From NCBI GenBank assembly GCA_028284395.1, contig JANQRV010000652.1, positions 1 through 42,359 of the forward strand: 42,359 nucleotides of DNA, read 5' to 3'. The stretch is from Saprospiraceae bacterium (lineage in GTDB: Bacteria > Bacteroidota > Bacteroidia > Chitinophagales > Saprospiraceae). This document shows, one piece after another, positions 24,646-33,859 of this stretch (position 1 is the first letter of the stretch; every line of letters begins with the position of its first letter). Made by a program: the position numbers and the translations under genes. The notes under the pieces are model-generated. The model had not been told where the DNA came from and ran no database searches. It saw only the letters and a list, made by a program, of their open reading frames with translations.

Positions 24646-27600
24646 TCATTTAAGAAGCCCCTTGATTTTGACCGCAAATTCATAATCCTGAGGAAAGATC
24701 CGATATTTTGACAGTGGAAAGGATTGCCAAGAGTCGATTCCTCCCAATCCCATTTGTAAGTGATCAAGCGCAACAGACACATCATCATTCGGCGTCAAAT
24801 CCAAAAAGTTTCGTTCTCCCCTTTGTTCTCTAGTTAGTTTTTCCGAGTCGTAATAGGAAGCCGTAATGGCAAACGACGGACACCCGGTAAAACGGAGACA
24901 ACTCCCATCATGAGCAGCAAATTCCGCCCAAAAGAGGTCTTCGCGACTACCATTCTCTTGTGGGCAAATATAGGGTTCGTATAAGTCGGCCACTGCAGAT
25001 CGATAGCGTCCAAAAAATGCAGCATCCTTGCGATCCGGGTAGTTTTCGAATGGCCCGCGGCCAAACCACTCCATATGCTCGAATCTGCGGTCAATGGTCA
25101 GTTTTAAACCGATCCGGGGCAGCTCGGGCAGCTCCATTTGGCCAATCCTAAATCGGCACTTTACTTCAATCTCACATGAAGCATCAATGCCGTATTCAAA
25201 GTCAAAATAAGAATCAACGGCCGGTAAGTACAACCGGGAAATGATTGCCACTCGATGTTTTTCCTCCGACAATACCGATACTTCTTCGAGCTTCGTATCT
25301 TTTCCGGCATGTCGCCAAACCGCAGTCCTGTTTAACATATCATTGCCAAAGTCGTTATCGTTGGGGGCTCTCCAGAAGTTGGGTACCAGGGCTCCGCATA
25401 AACACTCCTGATTGCGGAGTTGTAATGACGTCAACAAACCGGTCTTCTGATTGATGATCACCGAGACATCTTCTCCCCGAACTACGATACTTTCTTCAGT
25501 TTGTTCACACCTTAAGTGCCCGCGGATACTAGGTTTGCGGCCCAGTCGCTGAATCGGAGTCGAAGGGGACTTCAGTTTGAATTGCGCTTTGGCGATCTTC
25601 GAACCTTCAGGGATAAAAGGTTGCTCTTCTTTGGTAATTGCAAAAAGATCCAGGAAACAATGTTGATCCCCGATTAAGTCCAGTTCCCCGTAACCTAAAA
25701 TGTACTGCCTGCGCTCACCCGGGGCTATGTTTCCAAATGCCAATGTCCCGGATTTGATGGGGCCTCCATCACTCCAGAGCGACCAACCCAGTTCAAAGCT
25801 ATCCAGGCTTAAAAACGAAAACTCATTGTATGCTTCGATCACTCCCTTCTCCAGGTCTATTGCCTGGAAATGGATGTTTTGATAGCTTTTCTTCACCTCC
25901 CAGACTGCCGGATGTGGACTGCGATCCGGAAATAACAGACCGTTGATACAAAAGTTATCATCACTTGGTGTTTCCGGGGGCCCAAACCCACCACCAAATT
26001 TCCAGTACTTCCGGCCTTCTCCGTCAAAAGCCGCCAATCCTTGATCCACCCAGTCCCAAATGAAGCCCCCCTGTAAACATTTGTTGTTGCGAATGGCCTT
26101 CCAGTAATCCGAAAGATTGCCGTTACTATTGCCCATGGCATGCGAATATTCACACATGATCAGAGGCCGGTCACTTTTCCGTTTCGCATAGTCGACAATG
26201 TGATCAATGGATGGATACATGGGGCAAACAATATCGGTATGAATGCCTTCGAATACTTGCTCATACTGAACCAGCCGGCTTCGATCCCTGTTTTTCACCC
26301 AATGGTAAGTATGCTCGAAAACAATCCCATCACCCGCCTCATTGCCCAACGACCAAATGATGATACAGGCGTGATTCTTATTTCGCTCCACCATGCGACG
26401 AGTCCGATCCATGTGCGCCGGCAACCATCGTTCATCTTTCCCAAGGCTTTCCTCCTCAAAACCCATCCCATGTGATTCGATATTGGCTTCGTCTACTACA
26501 TACAATCCGTATTGATCACACAACTCGTACCAGCGATAGTGATTGGGGTAATGACTATTCCGAACGGCATTGACATTGTAGCGCTTCATCAGTCGAATGT
26601 CTTCAACCATGCTTTCTTCGGTAATGACATGTCCATTGAACTCATCGTGTTCGTGTCGATTCACCCCTTTGATTAGGATTGGCCTACCGTTAATGCAGAG
26701 TTGTGTATTGATGATTTCAACGGTCCTGAACCCCACTTTACACCCCACCACTTCTATCGTATTTCCTTCTTCATCACGAAGGCTCAAAGCCAATGTGTAC
26801 AAATAAGGGGTCTCGGCAGTCCATCTTGCCGGTTGGCTAATTCTTTGTTTAATCTGCAACTCGGGGCAAGCGTTCAAAACTTCGATCGGTCGATCTCCCG
26901 ATACCACCACGTCTCCACCCTGATCGATCAGTTCCCAAAGCAAAAAAAGAGCCCTCACTTGGCCATTGCCCCCCTTTCTGCCGATGTGCACATCAATGTT
27001 CAAAAGGCCATCTTGATAGTCCTCATCCAAATCCCCCCGAACAAAAAAATCACGGATGCGGTCTCGGGGCGACGACCACAAAAACACCTCCCGCTCAATG
27101 CCACTTAACCGCCAAAAATCCTGACACTCCAGGTAAGAACCATCCGACCAACGGAAGACCTTAACTGCAATGCTGTTATTGCCAGCCCTGAGATACGCAG
27201 TAATGTTAAAAACAACCGGGGTCTTCGAACCCTGATTATATCCCAGATAATGACCATTGACCCAAAAATGGGCGGCAGATTTCACCGCATCAAATTGTAC
27301 GAAAATCTCGCGACCACTCCACGAATCCGGCACTTTGAAATCTCTTCGGTAACACCCGACCGGGTTGTAATCTTCGGGAATATTCGGTGGATCTTTTGGG
27401 AACGGATACCAATCGTTGACGTAGATCGGAATGCCATAACCCCTTAATTCCCAATTAGCAGGAACGGATATTTTTTCCCAATTCCGGACGTCGTAATCAT
27501 CCGTAAAGAACTGAGCGGGCGCATCCGATGGACGTCGCGACCACTTGAAATGCCATTCGCCGTCCAGGGAGTGATAGTAAGGCGACTCTTCTCTGCGACT

Positions 27601-27723
27601 CGACAAAAAGGAATCTCTATCCGGAAAAGGAATCGCGCTCGCGCTGGGAGGTTCCTGATTCAAATTAAAAATGGCAGGATCTTTCCAGAATTGGTTATGG
27701 AGATCCAGATTTACCTCTAACAT
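24646..27723 (-). CDS. lacZ: Beta-galactosidase, GH2 (LacZ type)
   Basis: Hydrolyses terminal beta-galactosides. The 1025-residue protein has the LacZ order: N-terminal sugar-binding domain with SLDGEWHFKWS and the loop NWELRGYGIPIYVND, Ig-like domains, the TIM barrel with IKGVNRHEHDEFNG, and a C-terminal small-chain domain. The acid/base is Glu462 in WSLGNEAGDG and the nucleophile Glu525 in MCEYSHAMGNSNG. I chose the ATG at 27723; the frame starts at a TTG 18 bases earlier. No signal peptide is present, so it acts in the cytoplasm on sugars brought in by the adjacent symporter. The gap to the symporter gene is about 50 bases, indicating one operon. Confidence 0.95.
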   Translation of the reverse strand: MLEVNLDLHNQFWKDPAIFNLNQEPPSASAIPFPDRDSFLSSRREESPYYHSLDGEWHFKWSRRPSDAPAQFFTDDYDVRNWEKISVPANWELRGYGIPIYVNDWYPFPKDPPNIPEDYNPVGCYRRDFKVPDSWSGREIFVQFDAVKSAAHFWVNGHYLGYNQGSKTPVVFNITAYLRAGNNSIAVKVFRWSDGSYLECQDFWRLSGIEREVFLWSSPRDRIRDFFVRGDLDEDYQDGLLNIDVHIGRKGGNGQVRALFLLWELIDQGGDVVVSGDRPIEVLNACPELQIKQRISQPARWTAETPYLYTLALSLRDEEGNTIEVVGCKVGFRTVEIINTQLCINGRPILIKGVNRHEHDEFNGHVITEESMVEDIRLMKRYNVNAVRNSHYPNHYRWYELCDQYGLYVVDEANIESHGMGFEEESLGKDERWLPAHMDRTRRMVERNKNHACIIIWSLGNEAGDGIVFEHTYHWVKNRDRSRLVQYEQVFEGIHTDIVCPMYPSIDHIVDYAKRKSDRPLIMCEYSHAMGNSNGNLSDYWKAIRNNKCLQGGFIWDWVDQGLAAFDGEGRKYWKFGGGFGPPETPSDDNFCINGLLFPDRSPHPAVWEVKKSYQNIHFQAIDLEKGVIEAYNEFSFLSLDSFELGWSLWSDGGPIKSGTLAFGNIAPGERRQYILGYGELDLIGDQHCFLDLFAITKEEQPFIPEGSKIAKAQFKLKSPSTPIQRLGRKPSIRGHLRCEQTEESIVVRGEDVSVIINQKTGLLTSLQLRNQECLCGALVPNFWRAPNDNDFGNDMLNRTAVWRHAGKDTKLEEVSVLSEEKHRVAIISRLYLPAVDSYFDFEYGIDASCEIEVKCRFRIGQMELPELPRIGLKLTIDRRFEHMEWFGRGPFENYPDRKDAAFFGRYRSAVADLYEPYICPQENGSREDLFWAEFAAHDGSCLRFTGCPSFAITASYYDSEKLTREQRGERNFLDLTPNDDVSVALDHLQMGLGGIDSWQSFPLSKYRIFPQDYEFAVKIKGLLK

Positions 27724-27776
27724 ATCGGCGTGTTTCAACAATGTTTAAATCTGCTAACTATGAATCGCCCGCGGCA

Positions 27777-29351
27777 TTACCAGAATGCAATGAGAATCGT
27801 AGCCATAACTATGATCAGCAAAAGGGCATGAAATCGATAATCTTGATACCACGGCACTCCCTCCATCCCATCGGCAATCAATTCCTGTCGGAAGGTGTAA
27901 CGATCCACTTTCTCTGGATCAGGCGGATCGGTTTGGTAGCTCACAAAAATGAATATTAAGGTACTAATGGCAATGATGAGGCCAACATTCATGGTGTAGT
28001 GAAGGCTCCACATCCCGAATTGCTCCAGCGTAAAAAGCAACACCCCGACTCCCGTCCCCAGTATAAGGGTCCAAAAGGATCCATCGCCATTGCCACGTTT
28101 AAAGAATACCCCAACTAAAAAGATCACCGCAATGGGCGGGACCACGATGGAGAACATCTGTTGTAAGTAATCCCACAACCCCTGGAAGTTAGCGATCATG
28201 GGTGCCCAGATAGCCGATATAACCATCAGTACGAGGGTGGTAATCCTCCCGTAATTAGTCAACTGTGTCTCCGAAATATTCTTCATGCGCGGTTTGATGA
28301 AATCAATGACCACCAATGTAGAAGAGGAATTTAAGGTAGAATCCACACTGGACATAATGGCGGAGATCAAACCTGCTAACACCAGTCCTAACAAACCCAC
28401 CGGCAAAATTTCCATCATTGCAGTCGGGAACACCATATCCGGTTGCTCTAATCCGGGAAGCACGCTGACCGCCATCACTCCCGGTATCACCATAATGAAC
28501 AAAGGAACTACTTTTAGAAAACCTGCAAACATCACTCCCCAGCGAGCATGTTTGACGTTCTTACTACCCAAAACTCTTTGAACGATGAATTGATTGGTAG
28601 TCCAATACCAAAATCCAAGAAACGGAACCCCCATCAACAAACCGGGCCACGGAATGGTCGTATCATCTGCCGGTCGAACCATTGATAAATGTTCCGGTGG
28701 TACGGCCGAAATGACTCTTTCCCAGGAAAAATCCAATTCCTGAAACAGTAAGTAAGTCATCGCCGTACATCCTACGATCAAGATCACCGCCTGAATCGCA
28801 TCGGTAATAACGACCGCCCGCAAACCTCCAAAGGCCGTGTAAACCCCTGCAACCAGTGCTAGAATCAAGGTAGTCTGCCAGAGAATCAACTCCGGAAAAA
28901 AGGTCTTCAAAACCAACGCTCCCGCATACAATCCTCCCGCCATCTCAACGACCACACTCATGAAAATGGTCATGGCTGAGAAAAAATTACGCGAACGTAC
29001 ATCGTATCGCAATTCCAGAAATTCGGGAATCGTCGTAATACGCGCTCGGAGATACAATGGTATAAAAATGACGGCAGCAACCAATAATGGAACACCAGAC
29101 ATCCACTCGTACACCGACTGTACCACTCCCGTACTATAAGCAGCACCAGACAAGCCGATGATCGTTGAACTTGAAATATTGGAGGCAAATAAAGAAAGCC
29201 CGATCAAGCCCCAAGTAAAAGTTCGCCCTCCCAAAAAAAGGTCCTCGCTTGTTTTCGTTTTCCGGGCTACATAAAGTCCGATTCCCAATACCGTAATAAA
29301 ATAGAGGAATACGATCCCTAAATCAATGTTACTAATCGTTGATCCGGCCAT
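27777..29351 (-). CDS. Sodium:solute symporter (SSS/SGLT family)
   Basis: A 524-residue inner-membrane symporter with about 13-14 hydrophobic helices. The family sequence GLSLFASNISSSTIIGLSG (about residues 51-69) marks the first core helix, followed by VAGVYTAFGGLRAVVITDAIQA and the sodium-site region SSVDSTLNSSSTLVVIDF. The closest type is the sodium/glucose or galactoside group. It sits between the GntR regulator and the beta-galactosidase, all on the minus strand, so a galactose or galactoside substrate is likely but not proven. Confidence 0.92.
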   Translation of the reverse strand: MAGSTISNIDLGIVFLYFITVLGIGLYVARKTKTSEDLFLGGRTFTWGLIGLSLFASNISSSTIIGLSGAAYSTGVVQSVYEWMSGVPLLVAAVIFIPLYLRARITTIPEFLELRYDVRSRNFFSAMTIFMSVVVEMAGGLYAGALVLKTFFPELILWQTTLILALVAGVYTAFGGLRAVVITDAIQAVILIVGCTAMTYLLFQELDFSWERVISAVPPEHLSMVRPADDTTIPWPGLLMGVPFLGFWYWTTNQFIVQRVLGSKNVKHARWGVMFAGFLKVVPLFIMVIPGVMAVSVLPGLEQPDMVFPTAMMEILPVGLLGLVLAGLISAIMSSVDSTLNSSSTLVVIDFIKPRMKNISETQLTNYGRITTLVLMVISAIWAPMIANFQGLWDYLQQMFSIVVPPIAVIFLVGVFFKRGNGDGSFWTLILGTGVGVLLFTLEQFGMWSLHYTMNVGLIIAISTLIFIFVSYQTDPPDPEKVDRYTFRQELIADGMEGVPWYQDYRFHALLLIIVMATILIAFW

Positions 29352-29396
29352 AAATTTCGTTCTTTTTATATCCCATTAAATTCATTTAAACATTGG

Positions 29397-30413
29397 TCAC
29401 AAAGAAGTCCGTCGGTATACATTCCCTTGCATAATCTCGCGGACGGGTTGCCGCTCCAGGACAAAGTCTGCTGCTTTCTGTGCCATCATCGAGAAATCTG
29501 TCGAAATAGTCGTGATCCCACCACTGATAATTTTTTTCACCGGGGTTTCGTCTTCCGACAATATGCCGATGTCACGGCCTACCCGTAATCCGTACTTCTC
29601 ACAGTCGATCAGCAACTCCCATAGGTCCGAATCATTAATCGTAAAGTATGCTTTACCTTTTTCGACCGACTCGGGCATATACATATTTTCGATCCGATAA
29701 GGAATGCTGTAATCCTCTACAAATCGACGTACCGCCTTGATCGTCCCAAAGGGAAAATCCGCATCAAATCGATAGAAAATGACCAATTCTTCATAGGCAG
29801 TAATGGCATCCCGAAGCTTCACCAACGCGTCGTAAATGTGGTGTTCAAAGTTCTGGGTTACGTAGGAATAATTCGTTCCCAAATCCATATGTCGGTCGAT
29901 GATCAGCAGATTGGTGGAAGGAATCAATCGAAGTATTTCCTTCGCCTCCGGATGTAAGATGGGCGCTACTATATACGCTTCGTATTTACCCAGATTGTCA
30001 AATAAGAAGGTTTTGAAGACCTGCAAATTGTTGTGATGAAAAAAGGTATCTACGCGCATTTCATCCCCAAGGGCCATTGCAAAACCATCGTAGAAAGTCT
30101 TCTGGATGGCATCGAATTTATAAAGGAATAACAAGATCGGTCCGCCAATACTGTTTTGCTGACCGTTGATGAAGTATCCCTGCCGATTTCTGGAAATCAG
30201 CACTCCCTGCTTTTTCAATTCCGAGTAGGCCTTTGCCACTGTCCGGGGAGCAAAACCCAAGTTTTTCGCCATCCCTTTGACGGAAGGGATCGCTTCTCCC
30301 TTCTTCACCAATCCTTCATCGATCGCTTTCAGGATGCCATTCAATATTTTCTCATGTTTGGACATCCCAACTACCTGGTTCAATTGAAGGATCTTATCGA
30401 CGATCGCGGACAT
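29397..30413 (-). CDS. GntR-type regulator with periplasmic-binding-protein-like sensor domain
   Basis: A 338-residue transcription factor. A winged helix occupies about residues 18-85, with EAIPSVKGMAKNLGFAPRTVAKAYSELKKQG giving the recognition helix and ISRNRQGYFI the wing. The remainder (about 90-338) resembles a LacI-type sugar sensor, a combination common in Bacteroidota. It is divergent from susC and upstream of the symporter and beta-galactosidase genes. A downstream Met (codon 18, in GMSKHEKI) is an alternative start. It probably senses a galactoside-derived sugar and controls both directions. Confidence 0.88.
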   Translation of the reverse strand: MSAIVDKILQLNQVVGMSKHEKILNGILKAIDEGLVKKGEAIPSVKGMAKNLGFAPRTVAKAYSELKKQGVLISRNRQGYFINGQQNSIGGPILLFLYKFDAIQKTFYDGFAMALGDEMRVDTFFHHNNLQVFKTFLFDNLGKYEAYIVAPILHPEAKEILRLIPSTNLLIIDRHMDLGTNYSYVTQNFEHHIYDALVKLRDAITAYEELVIFYRFDADFPFGTIKAVRRFVEDYSIPYRIENMYMPESVEKGKAYFTINDSDLWELLIDCEKYGLRVGRDIGILSEDETPVKKIISGGITTISTDFSMMAQKAADFVLERQPVREIMQGNVYRRTSL

Positions 30414-30431
30414 GCTAGGAGAATTTCTATG

Positions 30432-30450
30432 CTGTACTACCCTGTACTAC
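30432..30450. promoter_or_regulatory. Tandem 9-bp direct repeat, candidate GntR operator
   Basis: CTGTACTAC occurs at 30432-30440 and again at 30442-30450, a 10-base period that puts both copies on the same face of the helix. It lies just inside the predicted gntR transcription start and 19-37 bases before the gntR ATG. Each copy contains the palindromic GTAC. This suits binding of a GntR-type dimer and autoregulation. Confidence 0.5.
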
Positions 30451-30458
30451 TTTTGCGT

Positions 30459-30466
30459 CAAATATA
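30459..30466 (-). promoter_or_regulatory. gntR promoter -7 element TATATTTG
   Basis: On the minus strand the bases read TATATTTG, an exact match to TAnnTTTG. The distance to the gntR ATG is about 46 bases, and the direct repeats lie between. A clear -33 TTG is not visible. Confidence 0.55.
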
Positions 30467-30521
30467 TCAAACATAATTCTCTTTATCAGAAAAAAAAGAT
30501 TTTTAATTCTGCACTTTTTTA

Positions 30522-30529
30522 TATATTTG
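30522..30529 (+). promoter_or_regulatory. susC promoter -7 element TATATTTG
   Basis: Exact match to TAnnTTTG on the plus strand, the same 8 bases as the divergent gntR element. It is preceded by T-rich sequence with no clear -33 TTG. It would give susC a leader of about 175 bases. Confidence 0.55.
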
Positions 30530-30601
30530 CCGGACGCTCGAAACATCCCATGCGACGCCTCTGACATCAACTAAACGTTTTCAATTACTTTGATTAATTT
30601 C

Positions 30602-30659
30602 TTTGGTAGCGTTTCCTACCCAAAATATACCAGTAGCTAGAATTCTCAGCGGAGATTCT
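30602..30659 (+). ncRNA. Structured susC 5' leader with two bulged hairpins
   Basis: Two hairpins lie between the predicted promoter and the susC ATG. The first pairs TTTGGTAG (30602-30609) with CTACC-C-AAA (30616-30624), with one bulged C and a 6-base loop. The second pairs AGAAT-T-CTC (30639-30647) with GAGATTCT (30652-30659), with one bulged T and a 4-base loop. No known riboswitch is recognised. They may regulate translation or mRNA stability. Confidence 0.35.
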
Positions 30660-30711
30660 CCGTATTTTAAAATAAGTTTTTTGTTGAACTAACTTAAATT
30701 CACATAGTAAT

Positions 30712-33700
30712 ATGAAACGAAAGACCTCAATCAGAACGAGTACGTTTTTGCTCTCGTTTTTTCTTTTTTTATCTGCGACCATGACCGTTTCGGCAAATGC
30801 CTTTAGCTCCGCTGAAGACTTCCTGACAATTACCGGTACTTTGACCTCCGAAGATGGGGAGCCATTGATCGGTGCGACGGTTTTGGTAAAGGGTACGGAT
30901 TCCGGAACCATCACAGATTTAGAAGGGAACTACAGCATCGAAGCCAACGAAGATGATGTACTGATCTTCAGCTTTACCGGTTTTGCAACGCAAGAAATTC
31001 CAGTTGGCGGTCGTGCTATCATCGACGTCGTACTAACAACGGACGTTGCCGAACTATCCGAAATTGTGGTCACGGGATATTCCAGTCAGAAGAAGGCGAA
31101 TTTGACGGGTGCTGTCGGTGTTGTTGACGCGGAAGCCTTGAATGCCCGCCCCATTACCAACGCAACCCAGGCATTACAAGGTCAGGTGAGTGGGGTTTGG
31201 ATCAACCAGACTTCCGGAGAACCTGGTCAGGATGCCGCAACCATCCGGATTCGGGGTATCGGTACTTTGAACAATTCCGATCCGCTCATTCTGGTGGATG
31301 GAATCGAGGCCCCTTTTGGAAACCTGAACCCTAATGACATCGAATCGATCACCGTTTTGAAGGATGCGGCCTCCGCAGCAATCTACGGTTCGAGGGCTGC
31401 CAATGGTGTCGTTCTTGTGACGACCAAAAGAGGTAAGAAGAATCAAAAGCCTACCTTCACTTATACGGGCTTCGGTGGTACTACAGCGATCAATGCTACC
31501 CCGGATTATATTTGGAATTCCCAGGAGTTTATGCAACTGAGAAATGAAGCGGACATGAATTCCGGTAATCCGCCATTGTACCCCGATAATGTAGTAAGCC
31601 GTTTTTCAAACGGCCCTAATACCAATTGGTTTGACGAAATTTTCCGCAACGGCGGCATTCAACAACACGATTTATCGATTGCCGGTGGTAGCGACAAAAC
31701 CAATTTCTATCTGTCATTCGGTTATCTGGACCAACAAGCCGTAGTCAAATTGACCGAAGGAACCAAGCGTTACAACGCTCGTTTGAACCTCGACACCAAA
31801 GTTACTGATCGCTTTACCTTGGGTGGAAGTTTTTACATCAGTAGCCAGGAATCCAATCTGGACAACATCGGTCAGGATGGTGGTGTACTGGCGAGGGCTA
31901 CCCGTTTGGGACCAAATTTCCCGGCTAGAGACGACCGGGGCAGGATCGCCGACCGGGATCGCGAAATAAATTCCATTGAATTATCGACCCCCAATATCCT
32001 GGCGGAAATCCAGGCCTTGAATCGAATTCTGAGCGACAAGCGCTTCCTCGGTAATTTCTATGCAGAATACGAGCCGGTAGATGGATTAAAAATCCGGGGA
32101 ACATTTGCCGCCAACTACCAAACGGACGACGATGAGTTTTTCAATCGTCGGATCGAAACTTTTGACTGGCAAACGGGTGATCCCGGTTTGATCTGGTTAG
32201 AAAATCGTCAATTCCGCAATGTTCATCGCGAACAGCTCAACGTGACTTCCTGGTTACAAGCAACCTACGAGAAGTCTTTTGGTAAGAACAACTTCAAATT
32301 TCTAGTGGGTGCCAACCAAGAGAGCTCCGAAGTTAAATTCTTTGAAGCGGCTAGATTGGAGATTCCCAGCAACTCACTTCCGGCTTTGAGTACGGGTAAC
32401 CCGGAAACTTCTACCAACCAGGGTGGAGCTACCGAATGGGCTCTGCGCTCTTTCTTCGGTCGGATCAACTACGATTTTGACGATAAATACCTGCTTGAAT
32501 TCAACATTCGCCGGGACGGTTCTTCCAAATTCGGTTCCAACAATCGCTATGGTACCTTCCCTTCTTTCTCTGCGGGCTGGGTAGTTTCGGAGGAGGACTT
32601 CTTCAATTCCGGTTTAATCGACTTTTTGAAGATCCGTGCTTCCTGGGGTCAATTGGGTAATCAGAACCTGGGTGAGATCAACGGTGAAGACAACAACTAT
32701 CCGTTTGCCGCCACTATTTCCTTTACCCCTGCTTACAGCTTTGGAGGTTCCATCGTTGGTGCCGCCGCTCAAACTTCTCTGGGTAATCCGGACATCAAAT
32801 GGGAAACCACCACGCAGACCGACATCGGTATCAATATTTCCATGCTGGATGGCCGCTTGAGCTTGGAAGGTGACTACTTTATCAGACGGGCAGAAGATAT
32901 CCTCTTTAACCAAAACAATCCCGGGGTTACGGGTGTTAGGACTCCAACAACGGTAAATATTGCAACGGTAGAAAACCGTGGTTGGGAATTTTTCGCCAAT
33001 TATCGCCAAAAAATTGGTGCTGGAGTACTGACCATCGGTGGTAATATTACCAATGTAGAAAGTGAGGTCATTGAGATTGATCCAGGGTTATCCGGCGACG
33101 CGGATCGCGTTTTCCAAGGGGCTTTCATTCTGCAAAGAGGAGCGCCCGTCAATGCGTTGTTTGGGCTAAACGCTCTCGGTATCTTCCAAAACCAGGCCGA
33201 GATCGACGCAGCTCCCGACCAATCTGCTTTTGGAACGCCAACTCCCGGAGATTTACGCTATGAAGATATCAATGGAGACGGAGTGGTGAATGTAGACGAT
33301 CGCACGGTATTGGGACAAGATAATCCAACTTGGATCTACGGATTTAATCTCAGCTACGAAATCAAAGGATTCGATATTGCCGCCTTGTTCCAGGGAATTG
33401 GCGATGCACAAATTTTTGAAACCAGTAGAATCTATGCACCATTTCAGAACAGTGGTGGTGTATCCACCCTCTGGCGGGATCGCTGGACTCCGGATAATCC
33501 GAATGCCAGTCTACCGAAAATCAGAATCCCCGGTAGTGTCAACTACAATGTGAATCACTCATGGTGGATTTCCGACAGAAGTTATTTGAGGTTAAAGAAC
33601 CTCCAAATTGGATATACACTACCGGCCAAATTAATGGAAAACAATTTCATTCAAAGCTTGCGGATTTTTGTCAACGGAACCAACTTGTGGACCAGCACGG

Positions 33701-33804
33701 ACTACGTCGGATTCGACCCGGAGCGCTCGGTTCGAAACACCAATGCCTTTAGTTCCTATCCACAATTGAGAATGATTACGGGCGGAGTTACTGTTAAATT
33801 TTAA
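30712..33804 (+). CDS. susC: SusC/RagA-family TonB-linked outer-membrane protein
   Basis: TonB-dependent importer for oligosaccharides or similar ligands, working with SusD. The 1030-residue protein has a signal peptide (about residues 1-28), a carboxypeptidase-like domain (GEPLIGATVLVKGTDSG, about 45-120), the SusC TonB-box-like EIVVTGYS, and the plug with IRIRGIGTLNNSDPLILVDGIE and SAAIYGSRAANGVVLVTTKRG. A long barrel follows, with the usual late block DRTVLGQDNPTWIYGFNLSY. It lies 55 bases before susD. Divergence from the GntR/symporter/beta-galactosidase operon suggests galactoside-containing glycans. Confidence 0.95.
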   Translation: MKRKTSIRTSTFLLSFFLFLSATMTVSANAFSSAEDFLTITGTLTSEDGEPLIGATVLVKGTDSGTITDLEGNYSIEANEDDVLIFSFTGFATQEIPVGGRAIIDVVLTTDVAELSEIVVTGYSSQKKANLTGAVGVVDAEALNARPITNATQALQGQVSGVWINQTSGEPGQDAATIRIRGIGTLNNSDPLILVDGIEAPFGNLNPNDIESITVLKDAASAAIYGSRAANGVVLVTTKRGKKNQKPTFTYTGFGGTTAINATPDYIWNSQEFMQLRNEADMNSGNPPLYPDNVVSRFSNGPNTNWFDEIFRNGGIQQHDLSIAGGSDKTNFYLSFGYLDQQAVVKLTEGTKRYNARLNLDTKVTDRFTLGGSFYISSQESNLDNIGQDGGVLARATRLGPNFPARDDRGRIADRDREINSIELSTPNILAEIQALNRILSDKRFLGNFYAEYEPVDGLKIRGTFAANYQTDDDEFFNRRIETFDWQTGDPGLIWLENRQFRNVHREQLNVTSWLQATYEKSFGKNNFKFLVGANQESSEVKFFEAARLEIPSNSLPALSTGNPETSTNQGGATEWALRSFFGRINYDFDDKYLLEFNIRRDGSSKFGSNNRYGTFPSFSAGWVVSEEDFFNSGLIDFLKIRASWGQLGNQNLGEINGEDNNYPFAATISFTPAYSFGGSIVGAAAQTSLGNPDIKWETTTQTDIGINISMLDGRLSLEGDYFIRRAEDILFNQNNPGVTGVRTPTTVNIATVENRGWEFFANYRQKIGAGVLTIGGNITNVESEVIEIDPGLSGDADRVFQGAFILQRGAPVNALFGLNALGIFQNQAEIDAAPDQSAFGTPTPGDLRYEDINGDGVVNVDDRTVLGQDNPTWIYGFNLSYEIKGFDIAALFQGIGDAQIFETSRIYAPFQNSGGVSTLWRDRWTPDNPNASLPKIRIPGSVNYNVNHSWWISDRSYLRLKNLQIGYTLPAKLMENNFIQSLRIFVNGTNLWTSTDYVGFDPERSVRNTNAFSSYPQLRMITGGVTVKF

Positions 33805-33859
33805 TTTGGAAATTCCATATTAGCTCATCAAGGCTAAAAAACTATAAAAATTTTCAACA

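Noticed and set aside
30594..30914. 106-codon minus-strand frame over the susC start
   Set aside because: It runs antisense through the susC signal-peptide region and the leader hairpins; no domain seen.
33824..33842. Short TTAGC/GCTAA inverted repeat between susC and susD
   Set aside because: Only 5 bp and followed by A rather than T; too weak to call a terminator or attenuator.
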